In this document: piece by piece, positions 47,111-58,943 of the stretch
Layout: the number at the start of each line of letters is the position of its first letter
Numbering within the stretch: the stretch's first letter is position 1
From: Vibrio metoecus
Lineage (GTDB): Bacteria > Pseudomonadota > Gammaproteobacteria > Enterobacterales > Vibrionaceae
NCBI RefSeq assembly: GCF_000696385.1
Contig: NZ_JJMN01000046.1
Coordinates: 310,001 to 374,000 of the forward strand
DNA length: 64,000 nt
Reading direction: 5' to 3'
Notes under the pieces: model-generated
The model's database searches: none
Seen by the model: only the letters and a program-made list of their open reading frames with translations
What the model was told of the DNA's origin: nothing
Position numbers and translations under genes: made by a program

Positions 47111-47671
47111 ATGTACAAATCTCTGGCTCTTTTGGTTCTCGTCAGCCTCCCAACTCTGGCTAACGATTATCAAGCTCAGCTCACGCAATACGTCCAAACA
47201 GAGGTCAAACAGATCGCCGCCGATCCCATGATCATCGATGCAGTCAAAGCGCAGAATGCGAAAAATGCCAACCTCACTCAGGGCGATATTGATCAGCTCG
47301 ACAAACAGTGGCGTGCAGAAGTCGGCCAAACCGATCAACCCATGATTCAGTCCATTCTCGGCACCCCTGCATCACAAAAACTGCTGACCATTCAAAATGG
47401 GAGTGATGGAAAAATCACTGAAGTTTTTGTGATGGATAACAAAGGTCTCAATGTCGCACAAAGTGAGGTCACTTCTGATTACTGGCAAGGCGACGAAGCG
47501 AAATGGCAAAACACGTACCCTAAAGGTACAGGGGCGTTCGATATCAGTGATATTGAGGAAGATGAATCAACACAAATGTTCCAAGCTCAAGTGAGCTATA
47601 CGGTGACCGATCCCAGTTCAGGGGAAGCGATTGGGGCGATTACCGTCGGCATCAATGTCGATGCACTGTGA
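47111..47671 (+). CDS. Exported sensor-like protein paired with a chemoreceptor
   Basis: A 186-residue periplasmic protein: signal peptide at 1-17 (MYKSLALLVLVSLPTLA) and a single alpha/beta domain that resembles an isolated Cache/PAS-type sensor (LTIQNGSDGKITEVFVMDNKG near 100; SEVTSDYWQGDEAKWQ near 122; GEAIGAITVGINVDAL at the end). The pattern of a long helix, then DxxG-containing strands and a GAITVG ending, is that of periplasmic Cache domains normally fused to receptors. It precedes a chemoreceptor gene on the same strand by 90 bases, so it may act as that receptor's ligand-binding partner. Confidence 0.7.
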   Translation: MYKSLALLVLVSLPTLANDYQAQLTQYVQTEVKQIAADPMIIDAVKAQNAKNANLTQGDIDQLDKQWRAEVGQTDQPMIQSILGTPASQKLLTIQNGSDGKITEVFVMDNKGLNVAQSEVTSDYWQGDEAKWQNTYPKGTGAFDISDIEEDESTQMFQAQVSYTVTDPSSGEAIGAITVGINVDAL

Positions 47672-47688
47672 TCCCAAACCCTCTCCTA

Positions 47689-47726
47689 CCCACTTGAAGC
47701 TGAGATTTCTGGCAGCTTTAAGTGGG
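47689..47726 (+). terminator. Intercistronic hairpin between the sensor-like gene and its chemoreceptor
   Basis: CCCACTTGAAGCTG (47689-47702) pairs with CAGCTTTAAGTGGG (47713-47726), one G-U pair. It lacks a U-tract, so read-through with altered stoichiometry is likely. Confidence 0.6.
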
Positions 47727-47761
47727 CTTGAACCTTACAGCATGGTTAGGTGGTTGAACTT

Positions 47762-49327
47762 ATGAAATTAAGTATTAGTCGGATTCTCTTGCTCAGCGTG
47801 TCTGTTCTCAGTTCTCTTGCTCTTCTGTCTCTGACTTATTTAACATGGACAAAAAGCGTACGGGAAATGAACGCCATCAGCGCTGAAACCTTTGAAAAAA
47901 CGGCTCTTTCTCTAGCGGATAATGTTGCCACTGCCGTACGTTTTAATAAAACCAATGCACTTGCCGAACGAGTGGAGATTGAGCTCAATGCGAACCCAGT
48001 CCAGCTCAAGAATGTGTACGCTTTTAATAGCAAAGGAGAAGTGCTCTATAACGCTAAAGACACCAACGATACCTCCTCAAGTTTAGCTCAGTGGTTTTCT
48101 CAATTACCCACCGAAGGTGCTCAGTTAAAAAACTCAGCCGATGGCAACGGCTTATTCATTATCGTCCCTTTAAAAGCGGGAAAAAATGCTGATTTAGTCG
48201 GCTACCTCATGACTGAATGGGGATTCGATAAAGTTCAAGAAGTGGCTAACCAGCTTCGTAATCAAGCTTTTATGCTGAGCCTCATTTTTATTGTTGTTAC
48301 CCTCACCGCATTGTATTGGTTACTACGTCGAACATTATTAATGCCATTAAATGAACTGAGAGTATTGTGTGATGCATTAGCCAGTGGCAATTGCGACCTT
48401 GGCTCGCGAATTAACTTTCGTAAAGAGAATGAATTGGGGCAATTGGCAAACGCGATTGATAATTTCATTGCCAAAGTAGAAAGTACCTTTGCTCCCATTA
48501 AAGATCGGATTGTGGAAGTCACCGACATTAGCCATAAAGTAGAACAGCAAATTCGTAACTTGGAGGGAAATATTCACAACCAGCAAGCGGAGATCACCAG
48601 TTCCGTGGATATTGGGCATCAAAGCCAAAACAGCATTCAAGCGGTAACCGAGAGTATTTCTGCTGCATCCGAGTCTTTAAAACAGGCGGTCACCAGTAGT
48701 GAAGACAGTAAAGTTCAATTACGTGAAGCACAAACACAAAATCAGCAATTAGTCGAAAAAGCAGAGATCACCACCAAAACCGCCGCAGAGTTAAATACTC
48801 AAGTTGAAAAAGTGACCGACATTTTACAAATGATCCGCAGCATTGCCGATCAAACCAACCTTCTCGCCCTCAATGCCGCGATAGAAGCAGCAAGGGCGGG
48901 AGATAATGGGCGAGGATTCGCCGTCGTTGCGGATGAAGTGCGCCACTTAGCAGAAAAAACCTCTGCGTCCACCAACCAAGTTGAGGCTCTGTTGACTCAG
49001 CTCTCGGGTTATTCCAAAAACCTGATTGTGTATATGGAAGAAAGTTTAGTCGCATCAAAAAATTGTGTTCAAGCCATAGAAAGTGGCTCAAGTCTCGTAG
49101 ATAAAGCGATTATCGATGTCAATCAAGCTAACCGCACTAACCAAAATGCGGTGCATGATAGTCAGCTGCAGCATCGTTTAGTTGAACAATTGTTGGGACA
49201 ATTGAGCCTGCTGGATGAACATGCGCGTGAGCTATTAGGCGACAGCGCGACAATGAGCCAACTGAGTCACGAACTCATGAAATCCGCCAACCAAACTCGT
49301 AGCAACCTCAATCAGCTCTCTCATTAA
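47762..49327 (+). CDS. Methyl-accepting chemotaxis protein
   Basis: A 521-residue transmembrane chemoreceptor. First helix at residues 5-27, a periplasmic domain of about 130 residues ([21 protein letters not shown].. GEVLYNAKD), second helix near 165 ([19 protein letters not shown]), HAMP domain ([19 protein letters not shown]), and the signalling hairpin with tip [20 protein letters not shown] near 365. I use the ATG at 47762, with AGGTGG upstream. Intact, unlike the other receptor in the window. Co-directional with the periplasmic sensor-like gene; the ligand is unknown. Confidence 0.9.
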   Translation: MKLSISRILLLSVSVLSSLALLSLTYLTWTKSVREMNAISAETFEKTALSLADNVATAVRFNKTNALAERVEIELNANPVQLKNVYAFNSKGEVLYNAKDTNDTSSSLAQWFSQLPTEGAQLKNSADGNGLFIIVPLKAGKNADLVGYLMTEWGFDKVQEVANQLRNQAFMLSLIFIVVTLTALYWLLRRTLLMPLNELRVLCDALASGNCDLGSRINFRKENELGQLANAIDNFIAKVESTFAPIKDRIVEVTDISHKVEQQIRNLEGNIHNQQAEITSSVDIGHQSQNSIQAVTESISAASESLKQAVTSSEDSKVQLREAQTQNQQLVEKAEITTKTAAELNTQVEKVTDILQMIRSIADQTNLLALNAAIEAARAGDNGRGFAVVADEVRHLAEKTSASTNQVEALLTQLSGYSKNLIVYMEESLVASKNCVQAIESGSSLVDKAIIDVNQANRTNQNAVHDSQLQHRLVEQLLGQLSLLDEHARELLGDSATMSQLSHELMKSANQTRSNLNQLSH

Positions 49328-49343
49328 GCATAAAAACGCAAAT

Positions 49344-49366
49344 GGCAGACGATGAACACGTCTGCC
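49344..49366. terminator. Hairpin between convergent genes
   Basis: GGCAGACG pairs with CGTCTGCC around seven bases. Weak tracts on both sides; likely shared terminator. Confidence 0.6.
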
Positions 49367-49402
49367 AAATTCAGCAATAGAATGGGATAACAGGTTTGTA
49401 AA

Positions 49403-50239
49403 CTACGCGGCATGCACCAAATGAGGTGCTAAGTCCATCAACTCATCGACAATTTCTTTCGTCTGTTTTGAGTAAATCAACTTATCTTTCGCTCCCACAA
49501 CTTGGATGTAGCGCACTTTACCAGACAGCGCCATTTGGCGCAGTACACGCAACACCATTTGGTTATCCAAAACCTTGTGCTCTTCCAAACCATTACCTGG
49601 AACCAAAGAAGCTAAATCAATGTTAATCACTAATTGTTCACTGTGCTCAATATAGCTACTCAGTTGGCTTTTAAGTTGCGTACGATTTAAAAAACCGCAC
49701 TCTTCATGGCTTACCCAATCGCACCCGAGATCTTCGGCATACTCTCGGGTTTGTGTATTGGCATGTTCTGTATCAATCCCGATACAAAACAGTTTCGCTT
49801 GTGCAAAGCGGGATAACGCAAAATGAAATGCACTCCCCACTTGTAAATCCAAGGTTTGCTTTAACTCGAAACCATGTCCGATATGAACAATGCCGATATT
49901 CATATTGTCTTGTGCCAACACGGGTAAGGTATGTAATACCATTTCATGGCAGTTAACAAAAGCAACCGGAATTATTCCCATTGCGACTGATTGGCTAAGT
50001 GCTTGTTGGTAGTGCGTATCGCTTTTTCCCTCAAGCACATAATGGGTTGCATCGGCATATTTCATACCAGATTGTTGTTGGTACAACCAATCGGAAGCCA
50101 CATCTAAGCTTTGCTGCGCAAATTCAAACTCGACCAGTGACATCGGCTTTACACGTTGGCACACCGTCATAAAACCAAACGTAGACGTAGGATGGCTAGG
50201 TGTGCGATGTAAACGGTAGCGTTTGAATAAGCTAAGCAT
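49403..50239 (-). CDS. Ureohydrolase (arginase/agmatinase)-fold protein lacking metal ligands
   Basis: A 278-residue protein whose layout follows arginase-family enzymes but whose manganese site is gone. Where the family has GGDH there is NCHE; where it has DAHxD there is HIGHGFEL; where it has SIDxDxxDP there is NIDLASLVP, so one aspartate of the pair and the next acid are replaced. The neighbouring GCDWVSHEEC matches the family's GxxxxSMEE region. Catalysis by the usual two-manganese mechanism is therefore not expected. The ATG at 50239 follows AAAGGTAATTGATC. It starts seven bases after the IclR gene's stop, so the two form an operon and it may sense or bind a guanidino compound (inference). 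Confidence 0.68.
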   Translation of the reverse strand: MLSLFKRYRLHRTPSHPTSTFGFMTVCQRVKPMSLVEFEFAQQSLDVASDWLYQQQSGMKYADATHYVLEGKSDTHYQQALSQSVAMGIIPVAFVNCHEMVLHTLPVLAQDNMNIGIVHIGHGFELKQTLDLQVGSAFHFALSRFAQAKLFCIGIDTEHANTQTREYAEDLGCDWVSHEECGFLNRTQLKSQLSSYIEHSEQLVINIDLASLVPGNGLEEHKVLDNQMVLRVLRQMALSGKVRYIQVVGAKDKLIYSKQTKEIVDELMDLAPHLVHAA

Positions 50240-50245
50240 GATCAA

Positions 50246-50980
50246 TTACCTTTCTGGTGGCAACGCGCGTGCGGCTTGCAGTACATGTAAAATTATCCGT
50301 TGTTTGTTGCTTTCGACTCGATGAGCAGGTGCCATCACCGAAATTGCCCCAATCAACTTACTCCCTTTCATTACCGGAGCACTGATCCCAGAGACCCCCG
50401 GATCAATTTCAGACGTGCTCACGGCATAACCATGACGACGTATTTTTTCAAATTCGCTCTGCCACTTATCTAAGCTCGGATCCTCACCAAAATAGCGTAG
50501 GATTTTCTCACAGCGAGCGGCAGGCATATACGCCAACATCACTTTAGATGAGGCACCTCGAAGCAGGGGTTGACTTTGACCCTGGACGAAGCTGCATCGA
50601 AGCGCCTGCATACTTTCTTTTTGGCTAACGCATAGGGCTCGATAACCGACAGGCACCATATACGCGGCCATTTCTCCAGTCTGTTTCTGTAAGCGACTTA
50701 ACACAGCTTCAACCGCATCGAGGTTATGTTGACTGGTCTCATAGCTTCTCATCAGCAGCAACGCAGCTGGACCGATGATCAAGGTTTTGTCGTGTGGACT
50801 CTCTTCAATCAAGTTCCACTCTTTCAACAGTTTTAAATGGCGATACAGACTGCTTAACGGAACTTGAAGCTGTTCACTAAGTCCTTTCGCCGATACAGGC
50901 TCTGGATTGACTGCAACTTGCATCAGCAATTGCAGTGATTTTTCATTAACTTGGTTTGCTGACATTTTTGTTTCGTTCAT
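50246..50980 (-). CDS. IclR-family transcriptional regulator
   Basis: A 244-residue regulator with an N-terminal winged helix (LSEQLQVPLSSLYRHLKLLKEW near residue 35) and a C-terminal IclR ligand domain (GASSKVMLAYM near 142; GYAVSTSEIDPGVSGISAPV near 188; GSKLIGAISVMAP). IclR proteins usually regulate a neighbouring catabolic operon in response to a small acid. Here the only co-transcribed gene is the arginase-like protein, which suggests that as target, with autoregulation. The effector is unknown. Confidence 0.9.
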   Translation of the reverse strand: MNETKMSANQVNEKSLQLLMQVAVNPEPVSAKGLSEQLQVPLSSLYRHLKLLKEWNLIEESPHDKTLIIGPAALLLMRSYETSQHNLDAVEAVLSRLQKQTGEMAAYMVPVGYRALCVSQKESMQALRCSFVQGQSQPLLRGASSKVMLAYMPAARCEKILRYFGEDPSLDKWQSEFEKIRRHGYAVSTSEIDPGVSGISAPVMKGSKLIGAISVMAPAHRVESNKQRIILHVLQAARALPPER

Positions 50981-51284
50981 GTGTGCTTTTTAGCCTTTAA
51001 TGGTTGGCACCTCAAATCTTGATTCTTGTATATCGAGAAATAGAGAAGAATTAAAGGATTGCATTCCCATTTAGTGAGAATGAAAGAGAAATTGAACAAA
51101 TTAACCGATAAAAAGCGCAAGAGCCGAGCGTAATCCACCTATTCATGGTGCTCACAACCCTATGATTTACGGTTCATGGCGTGAAACGCTCCGTGGATCA
51201 TCCGGGGTAATTATCACTGGGAGATAAGAACATCCTCAGTTTGAAATATCGCACCCAAAGCTTAAAACCTTCCGAAATAACCAG
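50981..51284. promoter_or_regulatory. Gap upstream of the IclR gene
   Basis: About 300 bases between the IclR start and the chitinase terminator. It should hold the IclR promoter. I see no clear -35/-10 pair, long repeat or RNA gene. Confidence 0.3.
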
Positions 51285-51316
51285 AAAAAAGAGGCTCTGC
51301 ACATGCAGAGCCTCTC
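51285..51316 (-). terminator. Chitinase terminator
   Basis: Perfect 12-bp arms AGAGGCTCTGCA and TGCAGAGCCTCT around CA, with AAAAAA at 51285-51290 forming a U-tract on the minus strand, 40 bases after the chitinase stop. Confidence 0.93.
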
Positions 51317-51355
51317 TTATCCATTGAGAATGGACTTTTATTGCCTTCGAACAAA

Positions 51356-53903
51356 TCAGTTAGTCGAACAACTCGCAGCACCGAGGTCTTTCCATACCCC
51401 CCACTGGCCTGACTTACTTGGATCTTCACCACGTGTCCACCATTTGGCTTCCCACGTTTTTCCTGCCCAAGTCACTTGCTGACCGCCAGTGTAGATGCTT
51501 TCGGCATTCCACAAGTTGGTACACACATCACCACCTGTTCCTGCCTTTTTCTCCACCAATACGGAGGCTGAGGCTTTACTTGTGGCTTTGCCATCACTCA
51601 CTGTCACCGTAAAGTCCAGTGTGGTGTCTTGGGTATACTCTCCTGCCACAAAGGTCACTTTTGCTCCTTGCACCGTTGCATTTAAACCAACCGGTAGATC
51701 CCAAGTAAAGCTCAGCGGATCTTGTTCTGCATCGCTCGACGCTGAAGCATCAATCACCACGGTCGTTCCTGCTTTTACTGATGCAGGGGCAGAAACGGCT
51801 GCGACAGGTGCGGTGTTGACAGGTGTCGTGGATTTCGGATTGACGGTAACCACCACAGTATCGGTTGCTATAGCCCCCTTGTTATCAGTGACTGTCAGTT
51901 TGAAAGTGAAAGTCTGCTTGGTTGCCACTTCCGCAGCGTTAAAGCTTGCTTTCGCGCTATTTGCTGCTGTTAACGTCACTGCGGTGCCTGCGGTTTGCTC
52001 CCACAAGTAACTTGCAATGGTTCCATCACTGTCTTTTGAAGCACTACCATCTAAGGTTACTAGCGCAGGGCCAGTCACGGAGACATCTGCACCGGCATTG
52101 GCAACAGGGGCCTTATTGACGGGTGGAGGCGTACTTCCCGCTAAGCTTTCTTGCATCGCATTCAGAATATCGCCGTTATCCGCATCGATTTCCCATGAGA
52201 ACAGACCGGCTAAGCCAAGGTTGCGTACGTACGCCCCTTTTGCTTTCACTGAACGATCATCATCAAACGTAACTAATTGACCTGTGCTACGGTTCCACAC
52301 CCAAGGCGCTTCCGCTTGCTCATCGTAGCCGTATTCAAAACCGTTCACGCCGGTTTTATTGGCTCCAAGCATAAAGTTCTTAACGCCTTTGTAATCAATG
52401 ACGCCCGCTTCCCATACGCCTTGCGCCGTCGTGCCTTTCAACTTGCCATTACCAACGCCCGTCATTGGGTCGTTAGGATCTTTTAGAGAAGCAGGAGTTA
52501 CGCCTTCCCAACCACGGCCATACATTGCTGCGCCCACGACAAGTTTGCTTGGTGGAACCCCTTGTTGCTAACAGCAGTTGAATACCATTGTCGGTCGTAT
52601 ACGCGGGGCCTTTGTACGGTTCGCCGTTTTCATCCACGCCTTTACCATCACATTGACCAGGACGCATGAAGGATCCACAGTACAGCGCGGTTTGGTGGCC
52701 CAATACGTTGTTCCAGCCGCCGTAGAAGTCATAAGTCATTGCGAAGATATAATCCATGTACTGAACGGCTTGGCCGTAGTTCACATCTTCAATCTTGTCG
52801 TGACCAACACCGATAGCCGAGGTCAATTCATACTGACGACCGGTTTCTGCTTCCAACTCGTCCAACATAGCGCGCAGCTCTGCCATCAAGGCTACGTACG
52901 CTGGGCCATCTTTCACCGGATCGCCAAGGTTAGATGCTTGACCACCGCCCCCTGGATATTCCCAGTCAATGTCAACGCCATCGTAGAATTTCCAAGTTTT
53001 CAGGAAGCGTTTCACCGAAGCGACAAACACATCGCGCTTCGCTTTATCGGTAAAGCTAAAGAAAGGATCAGAAAGTGTCCAGCCACCAATCGATGGGATA
53101 ATTTTAAGATCGGGATAGGTTTTCTTCAGCGCCATGAGCATGGCGTAGTTGCCTTTGATCGGTGAACTGTACTGATGACCTGCTTGCGGGAAGCTCTTTT
53201 GATAAGCCGCCCATGGATCGTGAATGACCACTTCAAAATCTGGAACACCCTGACACGCGGTTTGTAAAGCGTTAAAACTGTTACCACCAACCGATTTCAA
53301 AGATTCATTTGGACCACAGATCGGAATAAAGCCATACAAAATATGAGTCAGATTCTGACCAGGGATGTTATCCACCGTAAACTTACGATCATAAATACTC
53401 CACTCAACAAAATAAGTCCCAACCACGGTATTCTGCGGCGTAGTGTAAGACTTGTTGTTAGGGTCAACGTTCATTTTCAATGGCTTGAGGTGTGAACCAT
53501 CGGTGTCAGCGATCGTGATTTCCGTTGGTGCACTCTTAGTACAACTATTCGCATCACACGCTTCAACTACCAATTGGTATACACCGCCCTTAGGGTAGGT
53601 AAATTGAGCGGTAGTTTGGCTACCTTTGATTGGACCAGAAGCCACTTCTGCACCATCAAAATAAATCTTATAAGTGTTGCCCGTTTCACCGCTCCATTGA
53701 TTGAATTTAAGTGTGATCGGTGCTTGGTCGTGATATTTCACCATCTGGTTGTAACCCGCCGTGCTTTCCATCGCGAGTTCAATTTTCGAGAATTGCAGAT
53801 TGTTCGACCCATACACGTCAACACTAGGAGCCGAGGGTGCTGCCATTGCCATGCCCGAAAGAGCACAGGCAATACTTGCGGCGCACAGAGTAATTCGATT
53901 CAT
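51356..53903 (-). CDS. chiA-2: ChiA-2, secreted GH18 chitinase (frameshifted)
   Basis: A secreted endochitinase of about 848 residues that degrades chitin, a main marine carbon source of vibrios. Signal peptide (MNRITLCAASIACALSGMAMA), a ChiA-type N-terminal Ig-like domain (to about 140), a GH18 barrel with catalytic YDGVDIDWEYPGG near residue 310 (DxxDxDxE), two PKD-type domains (NKAPVANAGADVSVTGPALV; NTAPVAAVSAPASVKAG) and a C-terminal CBM5/12 module (WNAESIYTGGQQVTWAGKTW). One extra A near 52562 splits the barrel; removing it restores LLLAQGVPPSKLVVGAAMYG. I recognise it as V. cholerae ChiA-2 by domain order. Confidence 0.88.
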
Positions 53904-54335
53904 AAGTTATATCTCTCTTTCCTTAGATGTTTCACTTTTATCAATGACTGCCAGCGCACCTATACATGGCATGAAGGCATCGGTTGTCAGTATCTGAGAG
54001 ACTTTTTTATTTGCGAAAAAAAATTAATCACTTTTCGAGTCATAAGTCGCTAATTTTCCGAAATCAGCGAGAAGTTGCAGAAATTAAGCAATCTTGAGTC
54101 AAGAATTCAGAATTTTGACAAAACAAATTGGCATTCATTATTGATTTACGCTATCAGACTGCACGTTTACAGAACATTTACCTTATATTGTACGAAATGT
54201 ATTCTGATTGATTTTTCTGTTAAGTTTCAGTGAATTTGCTTTGCTTTGTGGAGGTCAAACCTTGCCTTTTACTCCTGAAGAGCGCACCCTTTGCCGCACT
54301 CGTCACAGAACGAAATACACAAAAAGGATTGATAA
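53904..54335. promoter_or_regulatory. Divergent promoter region of chiA-2 and the YccT-like gene
   Basis: A 432-base, strongly AT-rich gap. It must carry the chiA-2 promoter, whose family is controlled by ChiS, CRP and TfoX in V. cholerae, but I cannot point to a convincing site. AAAAAGGATTGATAA just before 54336 is the ribosome site of the rightward gene. Confidence 0.3.
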
Positions 54336-54971
54336 ATGAAACCTATGCAGCGTCTCACTTGTTTGCTCGCCCTCTGCTTTGCCGCATCAGCAAGCGCCAA
54401 AGTCACTATGGATATTCCCGATACGATTGATCTACTGGTGGTAAACGGAGAAAGCCCGAAACTCTCCGGCGGCTTTTTTGACGCCACGAAAAAGCTTGAA
54501 CTAGAAGATGGTGAGCAACAAATCGTCTTTCGTTATGCGCCATATTTCAGCCAAGGTAATGATCGCATCATCATTGACAGCGAAGTAGTGATTGCCACTT
54601 TTGAGGCGGCTAACCAAGAGCTCAATTTTGATATGCCCAAGTATCGTGATGCTCCACAGGCAACTAAAGCGATCAAAAACATGCAGTGGCGGCTGGTTGA
54701 CCAACAGGGTAAAGCAGTTGAGCTGCGTCAGGATCGCCTCATCAAAGATGGTATGCAGATTGGACGTAATTTTGAATTTGAAGCCGCGGAATATAATAAA
54801 AAAGGCGGCGTTGCGGCATTAACGGGCTCGATCGCGGTTCAACCCATTGCCCAGCAAGAGATTTCCAATGCAACCGCCATGGCAGCCGCAGAAGAGATGC
54901 TGCATTTTTGGTACAGCAAAGCGGATGGAGAGACTAAAGCTCGCTTTAAAGCCTTTGTTAACCAACAGTAA
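54336..54971 (+). CDS. YccT-like (DUF2057) exported protein
   Basis: A 211-residue periplasmic protein of the DUF2057/YccT family. Signal peptide at 1-21 (ending FAASASA), then a beta-rich domain with the family's opening VTMDIPDTIDLLVVNGE and GEQQIVFRYAP near 62, and a helical end (AEEMLHFWYSKADGETKARF). In E. coli the relative has been linked to curli control; a function in vibrios is not established. Monocistronic, with a terminator. Confidence 0.85.
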   Translation: MKPMQRLTCLLALCFAASASAKVTMDIPDTIDLLVVNGESPKLSGGFFDATKKLELEDGEQQIVFRYAPYFSQGNDRIIIDSEVVIATFEAANQELNFDMPKYRDAPQATKAIKNMQWRLVDQQGKAVELRQDRLIKDGMQIGRNFEFEAAEYNKKGGVAALTGSIAVQPIAQQEISNATAMAAAEEMLHFWYSKADGETKARFKAFVNQQ

Positions 54972-55017
54972 ACGCTCTTTTTCTGCTGATTGCTCTACGC
55001 AAAGCGGAATACAAAAC

Positions 55018-55047
55018 TAAACGAGGCCTCAAGGGCCTCGTTTTTTA
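55018..55047 (+). terminator. Terminator of the YccT-like gene
   Basis: ACGAGGCC pairs with GGCCTCGT around TCAAG, followed by TTTTT; also lies beyond the convergent VcINDY stop. Confidence 0.9.
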
Positions 55048-55066
55048 TCGCTCTATAAACAGTGAC

Positions 55067-56528
<1,462 letters not shown>

Positions 56529-56772
56529 TCATTACAAAATTGTTAACCACATCAAAGGCGTGATTACAATTTTAACACATTGAAATAATTTGAGATTAAT
56601 CAGGAGCACGCTTAGTAATCAGATGAGTTATACGAGTGTTTAAAACTCATTCACCACTTGGATGTAAACACAACAAAAGTCGCAGACTGATAATTGCCGC
56701 AAATTCCAATTTGCCTTCATATCGATCTGTGGAAGAATGCAAAGCTTGCGAGCGTATATCCAAAGGATTGAT

Positions 56773-57729
56773 ATGACAGACATCATTGCTCAACTACAGT
56801 TTTCCGCCACCATCACAGGCCCGATCTGCCTTATGCTCGGTTTGGGCGTGTTTTTTAAACGGATTAACCTGATCAATGAGAATTTTATTGAAGTCGCATC
56901 GCGGATTGTTTTTCAGGTAACCCTCCCAGCAATGCTGTTTTTGAGCATCGTCAGTTCAAAACACGATTTTTCCTCAAGCACTTCCTTAGTGATATACAGC
57001 TTAATCGCCAATGTGCTGTTTTTTCTCTTCACCCTATTTAGTACTCGAAAACTGATCGACAAGCCTCATGATTGGGGAGTGATCACGCAAGGCGGATTTC
57101 GAGCCAACACCGCCATTATTGGTTTAGCTTATGTCGCGAACACTTATGGCAACGCGGGTGTTGCTCTGGCGGCTATCTACGTCGCCTCAACCACAGTTTT
57201 ATTCAACATTCAGGCGGTGATTGCTCTCACACAACGCGGAGAAAGTAATGGTTGGCAAGCGGGAAAATTGATGTTTAAAACACTGACCAAAAACCCGTTG
57301 ATCATCTCCATCGTGCTTGGTTTTCTATGTTATCTCGCCAGTGTACCTGTTCCTAAAATTGTGACGGATGCTGGACACTACTTTGCCAATATGACCCTGC
57401 CATTAGCCCTGCTTTGTACAGGAGGTTCGCTGAATCTCAACTCGTTGAAGGATGATCGTAACTCCGCTTGGTTTGCGACCGGTTATAAGCTGCTTCTCTC
57501 GCCTTTACTGATCACAGGAGGAGCTTGGTTATTCGGTTTTAGAGGTTTAGATCTTGGTTTGCTTTTCTTAATGACTTCCGCCCCCACAGCAGCGGCTAGC
57601 TATGTGATGGCACGAGCGATGGGAGGGAATTCAGCTCTTGCCGCTAATATAATCGCCCTCACCACCGTATTTTCACTCTTTACCTGTACGCTTGGTATTT
57701 TCTTGCTTTCTAGTTTTGGATTGATCTAA
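56773..57729 (+). CDS. Auxin-efflux-carrier (AEC) family transporter
   Basis: A 318-residue inner-membrane carrier with ten helices in two halves, of the AEC family (bile/arsenite/riboflavin-type fold), whose bacterial members export or import organic acids such as malate. Visible: GPICLMLGLGVFFKRINLI near the start, GFRANTAIIGLAYVANTYGN near 105 and TSAPTAAASYVMARAMGGN near 270. The ATG at 56773 follows AAAGGATTGAT. It is divergent from VcINDY, and the pairing of two organic-acid carriers may be functional, but no substrate can be read. The 313-base gap 56460-56772 is AT-rich with no clear element. Confidence 0.87.
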   Translation: MTDIIAQLQFSATITGPICLMLGLGVFFKRINLINENFIEVASRIVFQVTLPAMLFLSIVSSKHDFSSSTSLVIYSLIANVLFFLFTLFSTRKLIDKPHDWGVITQGGFRANTAIIGLAYVANTYGNAGVALAAIYVASTTVLFNIQAVIALTQRGESNGWQAGKLMFKTLTKNPLIISIVLGFLCYLASVPVPKIVTDAGHYFANMTLPLALLCTGGSLNLNSLKDDRNSAWFATGYKLLLSPLLITGGAWLFGFRGLDLGLLFLMTSAPTAAASYVMARAMGGNSALAANIIALTTVFSLFTCTLGIFLLSSFGLI

Positions 57730-57859
57730 TCACCACAGGTGAGCACTGGATCGCAAATTTAAATTTCAAATTCTGAGCATAGGTAAAAAGCGACTTAAAT
57801 CAAAAGAATCCCTGTTTGAATGGCGTAAGGTCGGCGCTTTCCAATTTCTGGGTGTCGTT

Positions 57860-58885
57860 ATGCTAAACCACAAAAAAATCGCCAGCTTAGAGCTGGGGCG
57901 CGTCATCGCCATGTTGGTTATTATTGCTTTGCATTGCCAACTGTTTACCACCTATTGGCTCACCAATGAAGAACCATGGGTTGCCTACTTATTTAACCAG
58001 TCCACTCGTTTTGCAGTCCCACTCTTTTTCCTGATTTCAGGTTATTTGATCCAACCCAAACTCAGCCTGAGCCCGATGCAAACCTTGCGTAATTATTGCT
58101 CTCCATTACTGAGGATATGGGTGATTTGGAGTGTGATTAGCCTACTGATGCCATTTAATCTCGATATCGTGGCTAATCAAGGCTACCTTGCAGAACGTTC
58201 TGGTTATTGGGGATTTTTGCTACAAAACCCTCTTAATTCACTGCTTGAAGGCGGGCTAGTACATCTTTGGTTTTTGCCAGCTCTCATGATTGCGGTCACC
58301 ATCATGGCAATGTTGATCCGCCAACAAAAAACACACTGGATGCTACCGATTGCCATCGGGTTATACATCTACGGTGAATTTGCAGGAAGCAGTGCCGTCG
58401 TCACTGGCATGAGCGCGCCCATCTATACTCGTAACGGCCCATTTTTCAGCACTTTGTTTGTGGTGGTCGGTTATCTGATTCGTGAAAGGCACATCCTGTG
58501 GCAAGCGCGCTCTGCGCTGTTATTAGCGATGCTGGGAATGGCTTTTCACTTCGTCGAAGCCTATGGCTTACATCAACACGGGCAGGTGTTTAACACCAAT
58601 GATTATCTGTTTGGCACCGCTTTGTGGGCAATTGGGCTGTTTCTTTTCCTACTCGCCAAACCCGATCTAGGCCGAAAGCCTTGGGTATTTTCACTATCAC
58701 AAAGCATCCTAGGCTTTTACGTTAGTCACTTGTTAGTGGTGATCATGATGATGAACCTTGCCAGATTTTTAGGGTTTACTGGATTAGAAAAAGACACACT
58801 GGTTCTATTTGGCACTTTGCTCACCACTTATCTGCTCGTAAAAGGCTTAGAACGTACACCACTTAAGTACCTGTTATTTCGATAG
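57860..58885 (+). CDS. Acyltransferase-3 family membrane protein (OafA/YrhL type)
   Basis: A 341-residue integral membrane O-acyltransferase with about ten helices. The catalytic region opens ELGRVIAMLVIIALHCQLF near residue 12, with the conserved Arg and His, followed by VPLFFLISGYLI near 55. Such enzymes transfer acetyl or succinyl groups to O-antigen, peptidoglycan or exported glycans. No glycan gene neighbours help fix the acceptor. A palindromic terminator follows at once. Confidence 0.87.
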   Translation: MLNHKKIASLELGRVIAMLVIIALHCQLFTTYWLTNEEPWVAYLFNQSTRFAVPLFFLISGYLIQPKLSLSPMQTLRNYCSPLLRIWVIWSVISLLMPFNLDIVANQGYLAERSGYWGFLLQNPLNSLLEGGLVHLWFLPALMIAVTIMAMLIRQQKTHWMLPIAIGLYIYGEFAGSSAVVTGMSAPIYTRNGPFFSTLFVVVGYLIRERHILWQARSALLLAMLGMAFHFVEAYGLHQHGQVFNTNDYLFGTALWAIGLFLFLLAKPDLGRKPWVFSLSQSILGFYVSHLLVVIMMMNLARFLGFTGLEKDTLVLFGTLLTTYLLVKGLERTPLKYLLFR

Positions 58886-58903
58886 CAATAAACGTGAAAC
58901 CAC

Positions 58904-58925
58904 AAAGGGAGCCATGGCTCCCTTT
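58904..58925 (+). terminator. Terminator of the acyltransferase gene
   Basis: Perfect 22-base palindrome AAAGGGAGCCA with TGGCTCCCTTT, 19 bases after the stop codon. Confidence 0.88.
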
Positions 58926-58943
58926 ACTGTTTACCGGAAATAG

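Noticed and set aside
51495..52010. A 171-residue plus-strand frame opposite chiA-2
   Set aside because: Val/Ala/Thr-rich mirror of the PKD repeats; a shadow frame.
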